Shown here one piece after another: positions 7,625 to 17,894 of a stretch of DNA of 64,000 bases. Every line of letters begins with the position of its first letter. Within the stretch, counting starts at the first letter, position 1. Source of the DNA: Glaciibacter superstes DSM 21135 (GTDB taxonomy: Bacteria; Actinomycetota; Actinomycetes; Actinomycetales; Microbacteriaceae); NCBI RefSeq assembly GCF_000421145.1, contig NZ_ATWH01000012.1:150125-214124 (forward strand), in the 5' to 3' direction. The position numbers were made by a program, and so were the translations under genes. The notes under the pieces were generated by a model, which made no database searches, was not told where the DNA came from, and worked only from the letters and a program-made list of their open reading frames with translations.

Positions 7625-10108
7625 CTAGCGAGACAGATCGACCTTGCTCCAGTCGCGCGCAGACCGCAACCGGAACCGACTGATCAACCGACGCGTGCGG
7701 CCCGCTGCGGTCTCGGCAACATCGAGCGACTCCAGCGCGGCGTCCCAGCTCTGCTGCACACGCTCGTCGTCGATATCCTCACCGTTGAAGACGGCTCGGT
7801 CGACCTCAGCAGCCAGTGGGACCAAACGGATGCTGGTGGCCGGCGCGTCGCCGCCGGCAACGGCCGGCCCAGGCCTGCGTTCCGCTCGTCGCGGCCTGAC
7901 CATCGTCTGGGTGGCACCCTGCGCGTCAGCCTCCTGCACGCCAGCTCCCGCGCCAACAACGGCGACGGGGCCGGTGTCTGTGCGCACAACAGGCCGGTCA
8001 CCGAAGTGCTGCTCGGCCAACTGCGCTTCGAGGTGGGAGGCGACCTGTCGCCTGGTGGCAGCACGAGGAACATCGAAGCCCAGCTCGGCGTAGCCGTCCG
8101 TCAGCTCATCCCACGAGCCGGCCACACGCTTGTCACCGGTCCCCTGGTTTCGGCGGCGACGACGGCGTCTGGCCTTGAGCGCACCGATCACGAGAATCGG
8201 CCCGAAGAACAGCAGCGCCGGAATACCCACGACCCCGAGCACAACCCACGCCCACGCCGGGAGCACAAACGCCCCGTCATTGTCGTCCTTGTCAGAATCG
8301 TCGATCTCGACAGCGGTCAGCAGGTCGTCGTTCTGGTTGTCGGAGCGCGGTGGCTGACGAACCTGGGGTTGCGGCACGGTCCTCGGTTTCGGAGTCTGGT
8401 CCTGCGGAACGTCCGTCTGTTCTGGAGTCGGGTTGAACGCCACCCAGCCGGTGCCCTGGAACGCCACCTCAACCCACGCGGTCACGTCGTCGCCCACGAC
8501 CTCGACCGATTTCGCGTCTTCTGGCACCTCGGGCGCAAAGCCCATCACGACCCGCGCGGGGAAACCCATGTTCCGAGCCATCAGTGCCATCGCGGCGGCA
8601 TACTGTTCCTGATCGCCCACCATCTGACTGCGGGTGAAGAGCTCATCGATGCGGTCGGCACCGTGGCCGGCGCGCGACGGGACACCGTCAGAGGCGAGTC
8701 CGTGGCTGAGGAAGCCCTGCGTCTTCAACCCCTGCTCGATGGCGCGAAGCTGATCGATCGGGCTCTCGGCATCGCCTACCAGTTCCACGCCCTTGGCAAC
8801 AACGACATCCGGGATGTTCTCCACCGGCGGCATTGCGATGTCGGCGACCGGAACGTCGGCCAGGTCTTCGTCCTTGAAACTTCGCTGCAGTTCGGCGTCG
8901 ACCGTGTAGCTGTAGCCGTCTTTGACCCCGCCGGTCAGAACGGCGGTGCCGGTGCCTGCGTTGTAACGAAGGGACTCGGCCTGCTCCTGGCTCGCCTTGT
9001 CATCAAATTCGATCGTCGTCGGATAGCCGACACCGGGCAGCCAGGCGTCGCTGTAGCCTTCGACCGACACCGTCACCGTGCGCGTCTCAGACGACGTGAC
9101 CAGCTTCGTCTCCGGCAGAGTACGTCCGACCAGGCGGAAGCTGCCTGAACCATCCGTCTGGCTCTTCGGCCCTGCCACATTCCAGAGCTTGCCGTTGTAG
9201 GAGTCCATGCTCGCCAGCCGCACCACGTCGCCGGTCTTCAGTCCCTCGACGGTGAACAGGGGCGTGTCTGCGAGGGTCTTGGTGTACTTGCGGAAGCCCG
9301 CAAGCGGGCTGGGGAACTGCAAAGGGTCGAACGGAGGCTGGATCTCCTCCCTGAGCACGAAACGGTTGTGCGCCGTCGGAGCAAGTGCTGCACCGGCGAG
9401 AGAGCCGACAAGAATGGCACCGGCAACCAGCGATGCCGTTCCGATGAGCTTTCGACGCAGGAGTCGGTTCGACGACGGAGAACCCGCCTGTTCGATCTGC
9501 GTACGCCGCCAGCCAAGCCAGACCAGGGCTATGACCGCAAAGGCGACACCACGGATGCCGGCGAAGTACGGCTCGTCGGTCCCCATCAGGATTCCGGCGA
9601 GGTAGAGCAGAACCGGTCCGATGAGCAGAATGCTGGAGCGCCAGACGGTGCGCTTTCGCGATGGCAGCCAACGGCTGGCGAGCATCGTTCCGACCAGGGC
9701 GACGAGCCAGGCCGCGAAGTACGGCAGCACCGGCATGTAGTACGGCGCCTCGACCGGGGTGCTGAGGGTCACGATGTCGGCCCAGCCGAACACGGCACCG
9801 AGGGCGAGCCCGGCAAGCGTCGCCAGGCTCGGCAGCACGACGAAGATGCCCTCGCCGCCCATGGTGAACGGCGTTCCGATCAGGAAGTAGGCGAGCAGCC
9901 CCACGAGCACGGTCATGAGGGCGCTCAGCCGGAGCGAGTATCCGAGAATCGCGGCGGCAGTGCCGACCAGCAGGCCACCGAGTCCGGCGAGCAGGAAGTT
10001 GTATGCACCGAACGACGTCTCGAAACCGAGCACGCCCAGCAGTGAGAGCACGCTGAGCACCACGACGTCCCAGACGGCGCGGCGGGGGAACGGGCGAAGG
10101 TCCTTCAT
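7625..10108 (-). CDS. TgpA-like membrane protein with degenerate transglutaminase domain
   Basis: An 827-residue integral membrane protein. There are about seven hydrophobic segments in residues 10-245 (DUF3488-like), an extracytoplasmic transglutaminase-fold region at about 440-565, a further membrane segment near 645-670 and a cytosolic tail. The papain-like triad is absent: the Cys position is Gln about 500 (GDQEQY), the His position is Thr about 543 (VTAWVEV) and the Asp position is Asn about 559 (VAFNPTP). It is therefore probably a binding or scaffold domain, not an enzyme. The ATG at 10108 has GAGGAGGG upstream and overlaps the DUF58 stop by 4 bp. It corresponds to tgm in the bifidobacterial PFNA cluster. 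The tail contains a Thr motif (TQTMVR) like those in the cluster kinase. Confidence 0.85.
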   Translation of the reverse strand: MKDLRPFPRRAVWDVVVLSVLSLLGVLGFETSFGAYNFLLAGLGGLLVGTAAAILGYSLRLSALMTVLVGLLAYFLIGTPFTMGGEGIFVVLPSLATLAGLALGAVFGWADIVTLSTPVEAPYYMPVLPYFAAWLVALVGTMLASRWLPSRKRTVWRSSILLIGPVLLYLAGILMGTDEPYFAGIRGVAFAVIALVWLGWRRTQIEQAGSPSSNRLLRRKLIGTASLVAGAILVGSLAGAALAPTAHNRFVLREEIQPPFDPLQFPSPLAGFRKYTKTLADTPLFTVEGLKTGDVVRLASMDSYNGKLWNVAGPKSQTDGSGSFRLVGRTLPETKLVTSSETRTVTVSVEGYSDAWLPGVGYPTTIEFDDKASQEQAESLRYNAGTGTAVLTGGVKDGYSYTVDAELQRSFKDEDLADVPVADIAMPPVENIPDVVVAKGVELVGDAESPIDQLRAIEQGLKTQGFLSHGLASDGVPSRAGHGADRIDELFTRSQMVGDQEQYAAAMALMARNMGFPARVVMGFAPEVPEDAKSVEVVGDDVTAWVEVAFQGTGWVAFNPTPEQTDVPQDQTPKPRTVPQPQVRQPPRSDNQNDDLLTAVEIDDSDKDDNDGAFVLPAWAWVVLGVVGIPALLFFGPILVIGALKARRRRRRRNQGTGDKRVAGSWDELTDGYAELGFDVPRAATRRQVASHLEAQLAEQHFGDRPVVRTDTGPVAVVGAGAGVQEADAQGATQTMVRPRRAERRPGPAVAGGDAPATSIRLVPLAAEVDRAVFNGEDIDDERVQQSWDAALESLDVAETAAGRTRRLISRFRLRSARDWSKVDLSR

Positions 10109-11406
10109 CGCTGCACCCTCCTCAGGAGCTTCGGCAGGTCGGCAAGGTTGCCCAGGGTGATCACGGTAAGGCCGGAGACCTTCGACAGCCGCGATTGGCT
10201 CCCCAGCTCGATGCGGAAGGCGAGGGTGGTGGTGTCCTGGCTGAACAGGGTCTGCACATTGCGGAACTCAGCGAGTTCGAGCAGCGAGCCACCGATGATC
10301 ATCACGATGCTGGGGTCGTCGAGCCTGCGAGTGGCGTCTCTGGCAAATTCGCGCATAGAGTCATATCGACCTGACGCCGGTTCGATGCGGCTGGAATCGT
10401 CGAGGAGCGAGACCGGGGTCGCCGTCTTCAGCTGGAGGTTCTCGGTGACGACGGCGAGGCGCGTTCCGTCCCTGATCACTTGGAGGGCGAGCGAGGCCAT
10501 CACGGAGACGCCCAGTTCGAACTCGTCGTCAGAGGCGTACAGCGAGCGCTCTGTCGAGTGCACAATGGTGAGCTGTGACCGGCGGGTCTCCTCGAACTGG
10601 CGCACCATGAGCTGCCCAGTTCTGGCAGAGGTGCGCCAGTGCACGTTGCGGAGCGCATCGCCGGGCTCGTAGGCGCGCAGTGCGTGGAAAGAGATGTCGC
10701 TGTTGGTGATCTTCTTGGTGATCTCACCCTCGAGGTCACGCACCAGTCCGGCTGCCGACGAAGCCAGCCGGGCCGTGACCGGGTGCACGAAGAGTTCGAC
10801 CGGGTCTGTCCAGCGAACGGTGCGCCGCAGCAACCCGAGCTGGTCGCCGCGCACAGAGATGGCCGGCCCGGCGACGATCACCGCGCGTCGCTGAGTCGGC
10901 ACGGCGAAGAGCTCCTCGTGGCTCTTCTCAGGTGCGAGGCCTGGAATGACGAATTCGGCAACCCCGTCTCCGACCGGGAGTTCCATCCGCACCGGGAGCA
11001 GTCCACGTTCGCCGCTATTGGCGACCGTCATCTCTCCGAGTGCCCGTTCCCCCGCCACCACGCGGTGCGGGTTGAGGGCGATGTCCACCGCGTACGTCGC
11101 TCGACCGAAGACGAACACCACCGCCACCAGGAGCGCGGCCAGCAGCGTCGTGGCAAGGAAGGTGAACTCGAGCCAGCCGAAGATCGCACTGATCAGGAAG
11201 GCCACCGCCGCTGCGCACAGCACCAGCCAGCCGGCGGGGCCCACAACATCCGTCACCGGCTTGATTGCGCGCCAGGCACGCTTCAGGAGTTGCCAGAACA
11301 GCCGCGCGCCGGTGCGCGCGCCGTCGCCGATGGCGCGCCACAGCGACTTCGCGGCAAACTCTGCCTGCGAAATCCTGCGGGGTGCCTTCTCTGCGACTCT
11401 GGTCAT
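10105..11406 (-). CDS. DUF58 (VWA-related) membrane-anchored protein
   Basis: A 433-residue protein with two membrane segments (about 57-77 and 81-101), an extended middle region and the DUF58 signature at about 243-276 (YEPGDALRNVHWRTSARTG). DUF58 is related to von Willebrand A domains and is nearly always encoded beside a MoxR ATPase and a transglutaminase-fold protein, as here; the trio is thought to assemble or remodel envelope complexes. The ATG at 11406 lies 10 bp after the moxR stop. The gene ends in a 4-bp overlap with the TgpA-like gene. No enzymatic activity is evident. Confidence 0.9.
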   Translation of the reverse strand: MTRVAEKAPRRISQAEFAAKSLWRAIGDGARTGARLFWQLLKRAWRAIKPVTDVVGPAGWLVLCAAAVAFLISAIFGWLEFTFLATTLLAALLVAVVFVFGRATYAVDIALNPHRVVAGERALGEMTVANSGERGLLPVRMELPVGDGVAEFVIPGLAPEKSHEELFAVPTQRRAVIVAGPAISVRGDQLGLLRRTVRWTDPVELFVHPVTARLASSAAGLVRDLEGEITKKITNSDISFHALRAYEPGDALRNVHWRTSARTGQLMVRQFEETRRSQLTIVHSTERSLYASDDEFELGVSVMASLALQVIRDGTRLAVVTENLQLKTATPVSLLDDSSRIEPASGRYDSMREFARDATRRLDDPSIVMIIGGSLLELAEFRNVQTLFSQDTTTLAFRIELGSQSRLSKVSGLTVITLGNLADLPKLLRRVQR

Positions 11407-11416
11407 CTGGTGGGGC

Positions 11417-12385
11417 TCAGGCCGCCCGGTAGGCCGGCGGTTCGATCTCGACGATGATGCGACCGACGATGTCTTCTGCGGTAACGCCGGCGAAGTCGGC
11501 CTCAGGGTCGACGATGATGCGATGTGCGAGCACCGGAACTGCAAGGTCACGGATGTCGTCTGGCGTCACATAGGTTCTGCCCTGTGCGAGCGCCCAGGTC
11601 TTCGCTGCGCGTGCGAGTGAGAGCGCGCCACGCATGCTCACGCCGAGCGTCGAGTTCTTGTCGGTGCGCGTTGCGGTGACGATCTCGTTGAGATACCCGA
11701 GCACAGACGCATCGACGAAGACGTCTGAGGCCAGCTGCGCCATCGTGGTCACTGAGCCCGACGCGATGATCGGACTGATTCGGGAGTCGCGCGCCCGGTT
11801 GGACGAGTCGAGCAGCAGCGTCACGGCCGTGTCGTGGTCTGGGTAGCCCAGCGACGTCTTGATGAGGAAACGATCGAGCTGCGCCTCTGGCAGCGTGTAC
11901 GTTCCGGCCTGTTCCACTGGGTTCTGGGTGGCGATCACCATGAACGGGCTGCCGACCTCGTGACTGACGCCGTCGACGGTGACCCGGCCTTCCTCCATCA
12001 CCTCGAGAAGCGCCGATTGTGTTTTCGGGCTGGCCCGGTTGATCTCGTCTGCGAGCACGATCGAGGCGAAGATCGGGCCCTTGTGGAACTCGAAGATGCC
12101 CTTGCCCTGGTCGTAGATCGTGACGCCGGTGACGTCGGACGGCAGCAGGTCCGGCGTGAACTGGATCCGCGAGTTGGTGCCTTCGAGGGTCTTTGCGAGT
12201 GCCTTCGCCAGCACGGTCTTGCCCGTGCCTGGGAAGTCCTCGAGGAGCACATGCCCGTTGGTCAGCAGCGCCGCCACGACCAGACGGATGACGTGGTCTT
12301 TACCAAGGATCGCCTGGTCGACATTTCCGACCAGTTTGTTGAACGCGTCGGCGAACCAGTCCGCCTGTTCCTGTGTCACTGCCAT
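11417..12385 (-). CDS. moxR: MoxR-family AAA+ ATPase
   Basis: A 322-residue cytosolic chaperone-like ATPase. Walker A is FPGTGKT (about 51-57), Walker B is VLADEINR (about 110-117), and ATQNPVEQAGTYTLPEAQLDRF contains sensor 1. MoxR proteins work with VWA or DUF58 partners, and the DUF58 gene follows after 10 bp. GAGGAAG precedes the ATG at 12385. It corresponds to aaa-atp of the bifidobacterial PFNA cluster and follows the giant exported protein gene after 34 bp, so it may help mature or export that protein. The substrate is not visible from the sequence. Confidence 0.93.
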   Translation of the reverse strand: MAVTQEQADWFADAFNKLVGNVDQAILGKDHVIRLVVAALLTNGHVLLEDFPGTGKTVLAKALAKTLEGTNSRIQFTPDLLPSDVTGVTIYDQGKGIFEFHKGPIFASIVLADEINRASPKTQSALLEVMEEGRVTVDGVSHEVGSPFMVIATQNPVEQAGTYTLPEAQLDRFLIKTSLGYPDHDTAVTLLLDSSNRARDSRISPIIASGSVTTMAQLASDVFVDASVLGYLNEIVTATRTDKNSTLGVSMRGALSLARAAKTWALAQGRTYVTPDDIRDLAVPVLAHRIIVDPEADFAGVTAEDIVGRIIVEIEPPAYRAA

Positions 12386-12419
12386 GTTTGCTTCCTCATC
12401 TGTTCATTCCTTGCGCTGG

Positions 12420-15400
12420 CTAACCCCAGTCGCCGGAAACCTTGCTGTAGAAATCGTCCGGTCCCTGGAACCTGACCCTGACCTCGTCATGTTCACCGAC
12501 CGTGCCGAGCATGCTGTATGTCTGGGCGCTGCCGTTCTTGCCCAGATTCATGCCCTGCGCGCTCAGCGACGACCAGCCGCTGGCACCAGCGTCGCGGAAC
12601 TGCACCGTGACTGTGTAGTCGCCGCCCTTGAGGTACGAGTAGTCGAACGCCACGCGGAAGCAGCCACTATCACAGCCGCTGGTGCTGTCTGGAGCCCCTC
12701 GCTTCGGCGTTGCAGATGGTGACGGTGGCGGCGGGTCGTTCACCTGCACCGTGTTCGACGTCGCGCCAAGGCCAGTCCCGCCTCCGCCGTCGTTGACGGC
12801 GACAACATCAAAGTTGTAAGTTCCGGCACCGCGGTTATTGATTGATGCCTTACGACTATTGGTGTCGTTCCATTGGCCACCGTTCAACCGCCACCGATAG
12901 TGCACGGAGCCACCACCGGTCTGGTCTGGTGCACCCCAGCTCATCGAAAGGTCAGCCGGCGCATCACCAGAGGAGCTGATCTTCGGATTGTTCGGAGCAG
13001 TCGGCTTGCCGTACGGCGTCACGGAGTTGCTGGGGCCGGATTGCTCTCCGGTATCGATCGCATTCACCGCCGCAACCGTGGCCGTGAACGCCTCACCGTT
13101 GGTGGCGGGCAATACACACTTCGTTCCGGCCGTGCAGCCGTTCTCTGTGCCGCCAGGATACTTGACGACGTAACCGGTGATCGGCGAGTTGTTGTTGGCG
13201 GGAGCCTTGAAGGTGATCGTGACCTGACCATCCCCTGCCGTGGCCGAAGGCGGTGCCGGCTTATCGGGCTTATCGCGGATGACGAGCCGAATACGTCCTT
13301 GTGTCTCCCGAGCTGGATCCTTGGTGCCGTCCTGGATTCGGTACACGGCAGTCAACGTGCCGGTCGCACCCGGCCCAGTGCGGATCGTCACACCGCTCGC
13401 CGTGAAACTGGCCGATGCCGTTCCGCCCGACACATCCTGTTCGATGCTCGCCGCGATGACCTTGAGCGGAATCCCGTCGGCCGCGAACGGATTGTAGTCA
13501 TTGTCGAGCACCGGAATCTCGACCGTCTCAGCGGGATGCGTCTCGATGCCCTTGCCGTTCGGACCACTGTCGTCGACCGCCTGCGGCTTCGCCCTGGTCG
13601 ACGACACAACGGTGACGTTCACAGAGCCGGGAACCGTGAACTCCTTGTAGGTGACGTTGAACTTCAGAGCCACCTTCGTTCCAGGCTGCACTCCGAGCGG
13701 CGCCGAGATACTGAGGTCTGCTCCACCGAGGTCTGCCTTCACGTCGGCCGTCTGGCCGCTCAGCGAGCCATAGCTCAGCTGCTCGAGGATTGCCGGGTTC
13801 GGATGGGCACTTGACGTGCGCAGATTCACCACCAGCGGGTCTTCACCGGCTTCAATCGTGACGTTCGGCGGCGTGAATGTGGGCGGTTCGTCTTCGAAGT
13901 TCGGGTCGCCGACGGTGACCGGAATCGTCAAGGTCGCTTTCCTGCCCTTCTCATCGGAGGCCGACGTGCCGTCGGTGACGACGAAGGTAACGGATGCCGG
14001 CCCGCGATAGTCCGGTGCCGCGTTGAAGTTCAGGGTCTCAGGGTCGATCATCGGCGAGGAGCCGTTGCTGTTGGTCGCAGAGGCCGACAGGATGATCGCC
14101 GGCTTGCCAGAGGGGACCTCGACGATGTCGGCCAGGTTCCAGGTGATCGAACCATTCTTCTTCACGATCTGCTCTGGGAGCGGCTTCAGGAAGGGCGGCG
14201 GGAATTCCTCTTCCTTCTCCTTGTCCTTGGAGTCCGGCTTGGCAGGCACGATGATGAACGCTGTGGCACTCAACTCGTCGATCTCGTTGGTGAGCCGGTA
14301 GGCGATCGCCTGCCGTTCATCCGTCGGCGTCACCTTGACCTTGCCCTTTTGACGGATGTCGCCCGACGCGGCATTCGGTCCCTCGAGACTGATCTTCAGC
14401 TCGTCGACACGCCCGCTGGGGTTCTCCGCCCCGTCCAGGACATCGACGGTGACACTGTCTTTGTCGAGCACGTCTTCGGGCTCGATGTAATGGTCCTTGG
14501 CTGACGGGTACAGCGGTTTGGCGTCTTCGGTCACCTTGACCTGAACGAAGGCAGTGTCTGCGCCACCGTGGCCGTTGGTGATCTCGTATCTCAGCGTGTA
14601 CGTGCCCTCGACCTCCGGTGCCTCGATCACGACACGGCTGGCTTCGACCTCAGCGGATATGCCCTCGTCGACCTCTGGCAGCTTCTTCGACAACTCGAGC
14701 CGGTAGCCGTTGGGATCAGAGTCGTTCAAGACCACAGGGATGGAACCGGTTCGCCCTGGCTTGATCTCGATCGAGTCGTCTACCGCATTCGGCGGCAGCA
14801 GAACCTCCGGACGCGGAATCACACCGATCCTGACGGTTCCGGTCGCGGTCTTGCCGAGAGCATCCTGCACTTCGTATTCGAAGGAGTCGGTTCCTGCCGT
14901 GCCCGGATAGGCCTCGTAGGTGAAGAAGTCGCTGCCCTGGTCGACGATCCGCCCCATGCCTGGCGGGGTCGTGACGTCTTTGAGAAAGACCGAGTCGCCG
15001 TCTGGGTCGATTCCATCAAGGGGCACCTGCACCTTGATCGTCGAGTCGGCGAAGGTACGGGTGGTCAGCGGTAGCGGCGTCGGCGCCTTGTTGTTCTCGT
15101 CATCCGGCCCGACGACGGTGAAGTGGGTGAGCGCCGTCGCCGTCTCCAGGAAGGGATCGGTGATCTTGTACGCGACGCTGTACGAGCCCGGCTCCTCCGG
15201 AGCCTGGAAACGCACCCGATTGCCGGTGACGAACGCGAGGCTCTCTCCGGCGCTGGCCGTGTCGACCAGGTCGGGGAGCACCGTCATCGTGGCGGAGTCC
15301 GGGTGGTAGTCGTTGTCGAGCACAGAGACGCTGACGATGTCACCGGCCCTGACGTTCACAGAGTCGTCGACCGCGACCGGAGGCTGGTGCTTGATCAGCG

Positions 15401-17723
15401 GAGGGACAGGCACGACGGTAATGCCCGCCGTCGACGTCTCGCGGCCGTCGCTGATTGTGTAGGTGAACTGCACCTGCTCGGTGAGTGCAGCAGACGCGGT
15501 CACCCGCAGCACGGTGTTCGTGAGGACCTCGACCGAGACCAGGTCACCTGTTGTCATCGTGTCGACAGACTGCACGGCCAGGATCCGGCCGCTCGGAGAC
15601 ACATCGTTGTCGAGCACGGGCACGGAAAGCGGTTCTCCGGCGCGGAGGTAGGCGATGTCCTTTACCGCGATCGGCGCCACTTCCTCCGGCGGTTCCTCCT
15701 TGACGTCAACCCGGATGAGGCCGATGCTCGAGGTCGCCCCGGCACCGAGACTGTAGGTGAAGACATAGCTGCCAGGGGCAGGTGCAGACACGGCGACGGT
15801 TCCGCGCTCGAGGTTCGGAACGGCGGTGACGTCGTCCGGTACCTCATTGACGCCGATGAGGGTGAGCGGCGCACCAGACGGCGTCACGTCGTTGGCGAGC
15901 GGTTCGACCAGCACGGTCTCCCCCACGAAGGTCGAGGCGAAGTCGGGGGTGCCGACCGGATTGAGCGTGCCGGGCGCCTGTACATCCACGGTGAGAACAC
16001 CGGTGGCCGTCATCGTTCCGTCGGAGACGACGAACTGAACCTCTTTCGGCCCGAGCTCCGCGGTCTTGCTTTCGAAGGTGACGAAGCCCTCAGGGCCGAA
16101 GCGAACGCTGTCGCCGGTCGTCGGCGACGCCGATACCAGGTAGATGTCGTCGCCGTCAGGGTCGATCCAGTCGGTCAGCACGTTGTAGCTGACGAGCTGG
16201 CCCTGCTCGACGGTCATCGCGCCGGCCCGGTGCGAGACGGGTGCCTCGTTCTGTCCCTCGGGATGCAGTGTGAGGTTCACATTCGCCTCAGCGACCGCCC
16301 CGCGCCCGTCTGCGACGGTGTAACGGAAGTTCACGGTGCCCGCGAGACCAGGATCGGGGGTGAACTGGAGGGCACGCCCGCCGTCGATGTAGTCGAGCTT
16401 GCCCTTGGCGTCGGTGAACCCGTTGACGTTGACGACGGTCAACACATCGCCGTCAGGGTCTGTGTCGTTGTCGAGCACCGGCAACACTGTCGTCTTGCCT
16501 GCCCGAACTCCGTAATCGTCGTCATGGGCCAGTGGAGCCCGGTTCTGCGGCGTGCGCTCAGCCAGGGTGTCTTCGAAGGACTGCTGGGAGGCCTTCTCGT
16601 CCCCCTCCTCCGAGTCTTCCTCCTCTGGCGGTGTGACTTCGTCCCAGTTGTCGACGAGCCGCATATTGGCATCGACCAGCCAGACGTTGCCGTTCGACAG
16701 GTTGTTCAGGGCGATGATGTTTCGGTTGACCCGGAACTCCAGGGTGGATCTCTGGGTCACCTGTTCGATGTCTTCCGTACGCGGCTTCTTGTCTGTGCAC
16801 GCGGCGAGGTACTTCTGCGCGCCGGCCCAGGCGCCGTGCGCGCATCCGTTCAGCCAGACCGGTGATGAGACGTCTTTCGGGTCGGTCAGTGGGTTGGCGA
16901 TATCTGCGCCTATCTTCGTCGGTTCACCGCCACCAAGCGGAACCTGAAGGAGGGTATCACCGGTCGCAACAAGCGCGAAGTCGTTCTCGGCCCCGGTCTG
17001 CTGCAATTTGAGACCACCGGGCACGTCGATCGTTGCACCGCCACCAACAATGAGCTTCTCCGACTCAGTGTCGAGGATGACTGCTTCGTCACCGACGGCG
17101 GCGAGCTGATGATCGCCGAGGGAGGGGAGGCCGCTCTCGCTGGGCTTGCTGTCGATTGAATCGAGGGTCAGCAGCTTCTTCTTCGACGGCGATGTGCCGA
17201 ACACCCGGCCGTCTTCCGACACTGCGACGTGGGCTCCCTTGCCGAGCTTCATCGTCGGGTCCGTCGACTCCGGGTTGAAGTTGAGGTCGCTGGCGGCGTT
17301 GATCAGCCAGACCTCGCCTGAACTCGGCGCGAGCACGGCGATGGTGTCGCCGCCGTAGGCGAGTTCAGCGCCCGGTGGCAGGTCGACTCGCTGACCGAGC
17401 GTCGTGAACGCCGGGTCAACCCGGTCGAGGGTGCCGATGCTTTCGTCGTACATGAAGACGTCGTCGCCGTCTTGCAGAACGTCAAAGGTGTTCGAAGACG
17501 CATTCACGGCGCCGTTGAGTTCCTCGATCTGACGGTTGAGCCTGCCGGCGAGCAATTCCTTGCCATTGGTCACCCAGACGTCGCGCGCTGTGAGATCAAC
17601 GTCGGTGACGGGAAAGCCCTGATGCAGCACGGCGAAGGTGAGCGGGACCCCGGCGAGAACAGCGATGGCGGCAACGGATGCCGTGGTCTTGCGAACGCGC
17701 AACCACGAGCTGAGTTTTCCCAC
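12420..17723 (-). CDS. Giant exported Ig-like/fibronectin type III repeat protein
   Basis: A 1767-residue protein, probably held by one N-terminal membrane segment (about 13-35). Residues about 40-360 contain short WD/NHL-like strand repeats, perhaps a beta-propeller. An acidic linker lies at about 362-395. Then come about eleven Ig/cadherin-like repeats of some 95 residues, each with variants of VLDNDxDPxG. Two FN3-like domains follow, then a Pro-rich hinge and a terminal domain with CDSGC. There is no LPXTG sorting signal. It matches the position of fn3 in the PFNA cluster, directly upstream of moxR and DUF58. The GTG start at 17723 follows a G-rich ribosome site. Its likely role is a surface sensor or adhesin; the ligand is unknown. 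Confidence 0.85.
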   Translation of the reverse strand: MGKLSSWLRVRKTTASVAAIAVLAGVPLTFAVLHQGFPVTDVDLTARDVWVTNGKELLAGRLNRQIEELNGAVNASSNTFDVLQDGDDVFMYDESIGTLDRVDPAFTTLGQRVDLPPGAELAYGGDTIAVLAPSSGEVWLINAASDLNFNPESTDPTMKLGKGAHVAVSEDGRVFGTSPSKKKLLTLDSIDSKPSESGLPSLGDHQLAAVGDEAVILDTESEKLIVGGGATIDVPGGLKLQQTGAENDFALVATGDTLLQVPLGGGEPTKIGADIANPLTDPKDVSSPVWLNGCAHGAWAGAQKYLAACTDKKPRTEDIEQVTQRSTLEFRVNRNIIALNNLSNGNVWLVDANMRLVDNWDEVTPPEEEDSEEGDEKASQQSFEDTLAERTPQNRAPLAHDDDYGVRAGKTTVLPVLDNDTDPDGDVLTVVNVNGFTDAKGKLDYIDGGRALQFTPDPGLAGTVNFRYTVADGRGAVAEANVNLTLHPEGQNEAPVSHRAGAMTVEQGQLVSYNVLTDWIDPDGDDIYLVSASPTTGDSVRFGPEGFVTFESKTAELGPKEVQFVVSDGTMTATGVLTVDVQAPGTLNPVGTPDFASTFVGETVLVEPLANDVTPSGAPLTLIGVNEVPDDVTAVPNLERGTVAVSAPAPGSYVFTYSLGAGATSSIGLIRVDVKEEPPEEVAPIAVKDIAYLRAGEPLSVPVLDNDVSPSGRILAVQSVDTMTTGDLVSVEVLTNTVLRVTASAALTEQVQFTYTISDGRETSTAGITVVPVPPLIKHQPPVAVDDSVNVRAGDIVSVSVLDNDYHPDSATMTVLPDLVDTASAGESLAFVTGNRVRFQAPEEPGSYSVAYKITDPFLETATALTHFTVVGPDDENNKAPTPLPLTTRTFADSTIKVQVPLDGIDPDGDSVFLKDVTTPPGMGRIVDQGSDFFTYEAYPGTAGTDSFEYEVQDALGKTATGTVRIGVIPRPEVLLPPNAVDDSIEIKPGRTGSIPVVLNDSDPNGYRLELSKKLPEVDEGISAEVEASRVVIEAPEVEGTYTLRYEITNGHGGADTAFVQVKVTEDAKPLYPSAKDHYIEPEDVLDKDSVTVDVLDGAENPSGRVDELKISLEGPNAASGDIRQKGKVKVTPTDERQAIAYRLTNEIDELSATAFIIVPAKPDSKDKEKEEEFPPPFLKPLPEQIVKKNGSITWNLADIVEVPSGKPAIILSASATNSNGSSPMIDPETLNFNAAPDYRGPASVTFVVTDGTSASDEKGRKATLTIPVTVGDPNFEDEPPTFTPPNVTIEAGEDPLVVNLRTSSAHPNPAILEQLSYGSLSGQTADVKADLGGADLSISAPLGVQPGTKVALKFNVTYKEFTVPGSVNVTVVSSTRAKPQAVDDSGPNGKGIETHPAETVEIPVLDNDYNPFAADGIPLKVIAASIEQDVSGGTASASFTASGVTIRTGPGATGTLTAVYRIQDGTKDPARETQGRIRLVIRDKPDKPAPPSATAGDGQVTITFKAPANNNSPITGYVVKYPGGTENGCTAGTKCVLPATNGEAFTATVAAVNAIDTGEQSGPSNSVTPYGKPTAPNNPKISSSGDAPADLSMSWGAPDQTGGGSVHYRWRLNGGQWNDTNSRKASINNRGAGTYNFDVVAVNDGGGGTGLGATSNTVQVNDPPPPSPSATPKRGAPDSTSGCDSGCFRVAFDYSYLKGGDYTVTVQFRDAGASGWSSLSAQGMNLGKNGSAQTYSMLGTVGEHDEVRVRFQGPDDFYSKVSGDWG

Positions 17724-17894
17724 CCCTGTTTCCCCCCTCAGTCAGACTCGGATTCTCCCCTCGTGAAGGGGACATGGCGCCACGCCGGGTAACACGCTAA
17801 CACGACACCGTGACACGCCCGAATGGGGACGACTGCCCATCCGCTGTCAGTCGGTTGCGGAGGCCGCTTCCATTTCTGCTGGCTACTCCGCTGA

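Noticed and set aside
15123..16865. 580-codon plus-strand open frame rich in Arg/Asp/Val
   Set aside because: It is antisense to the giant Ig-like gene, with shadow-frame composition and no family features.
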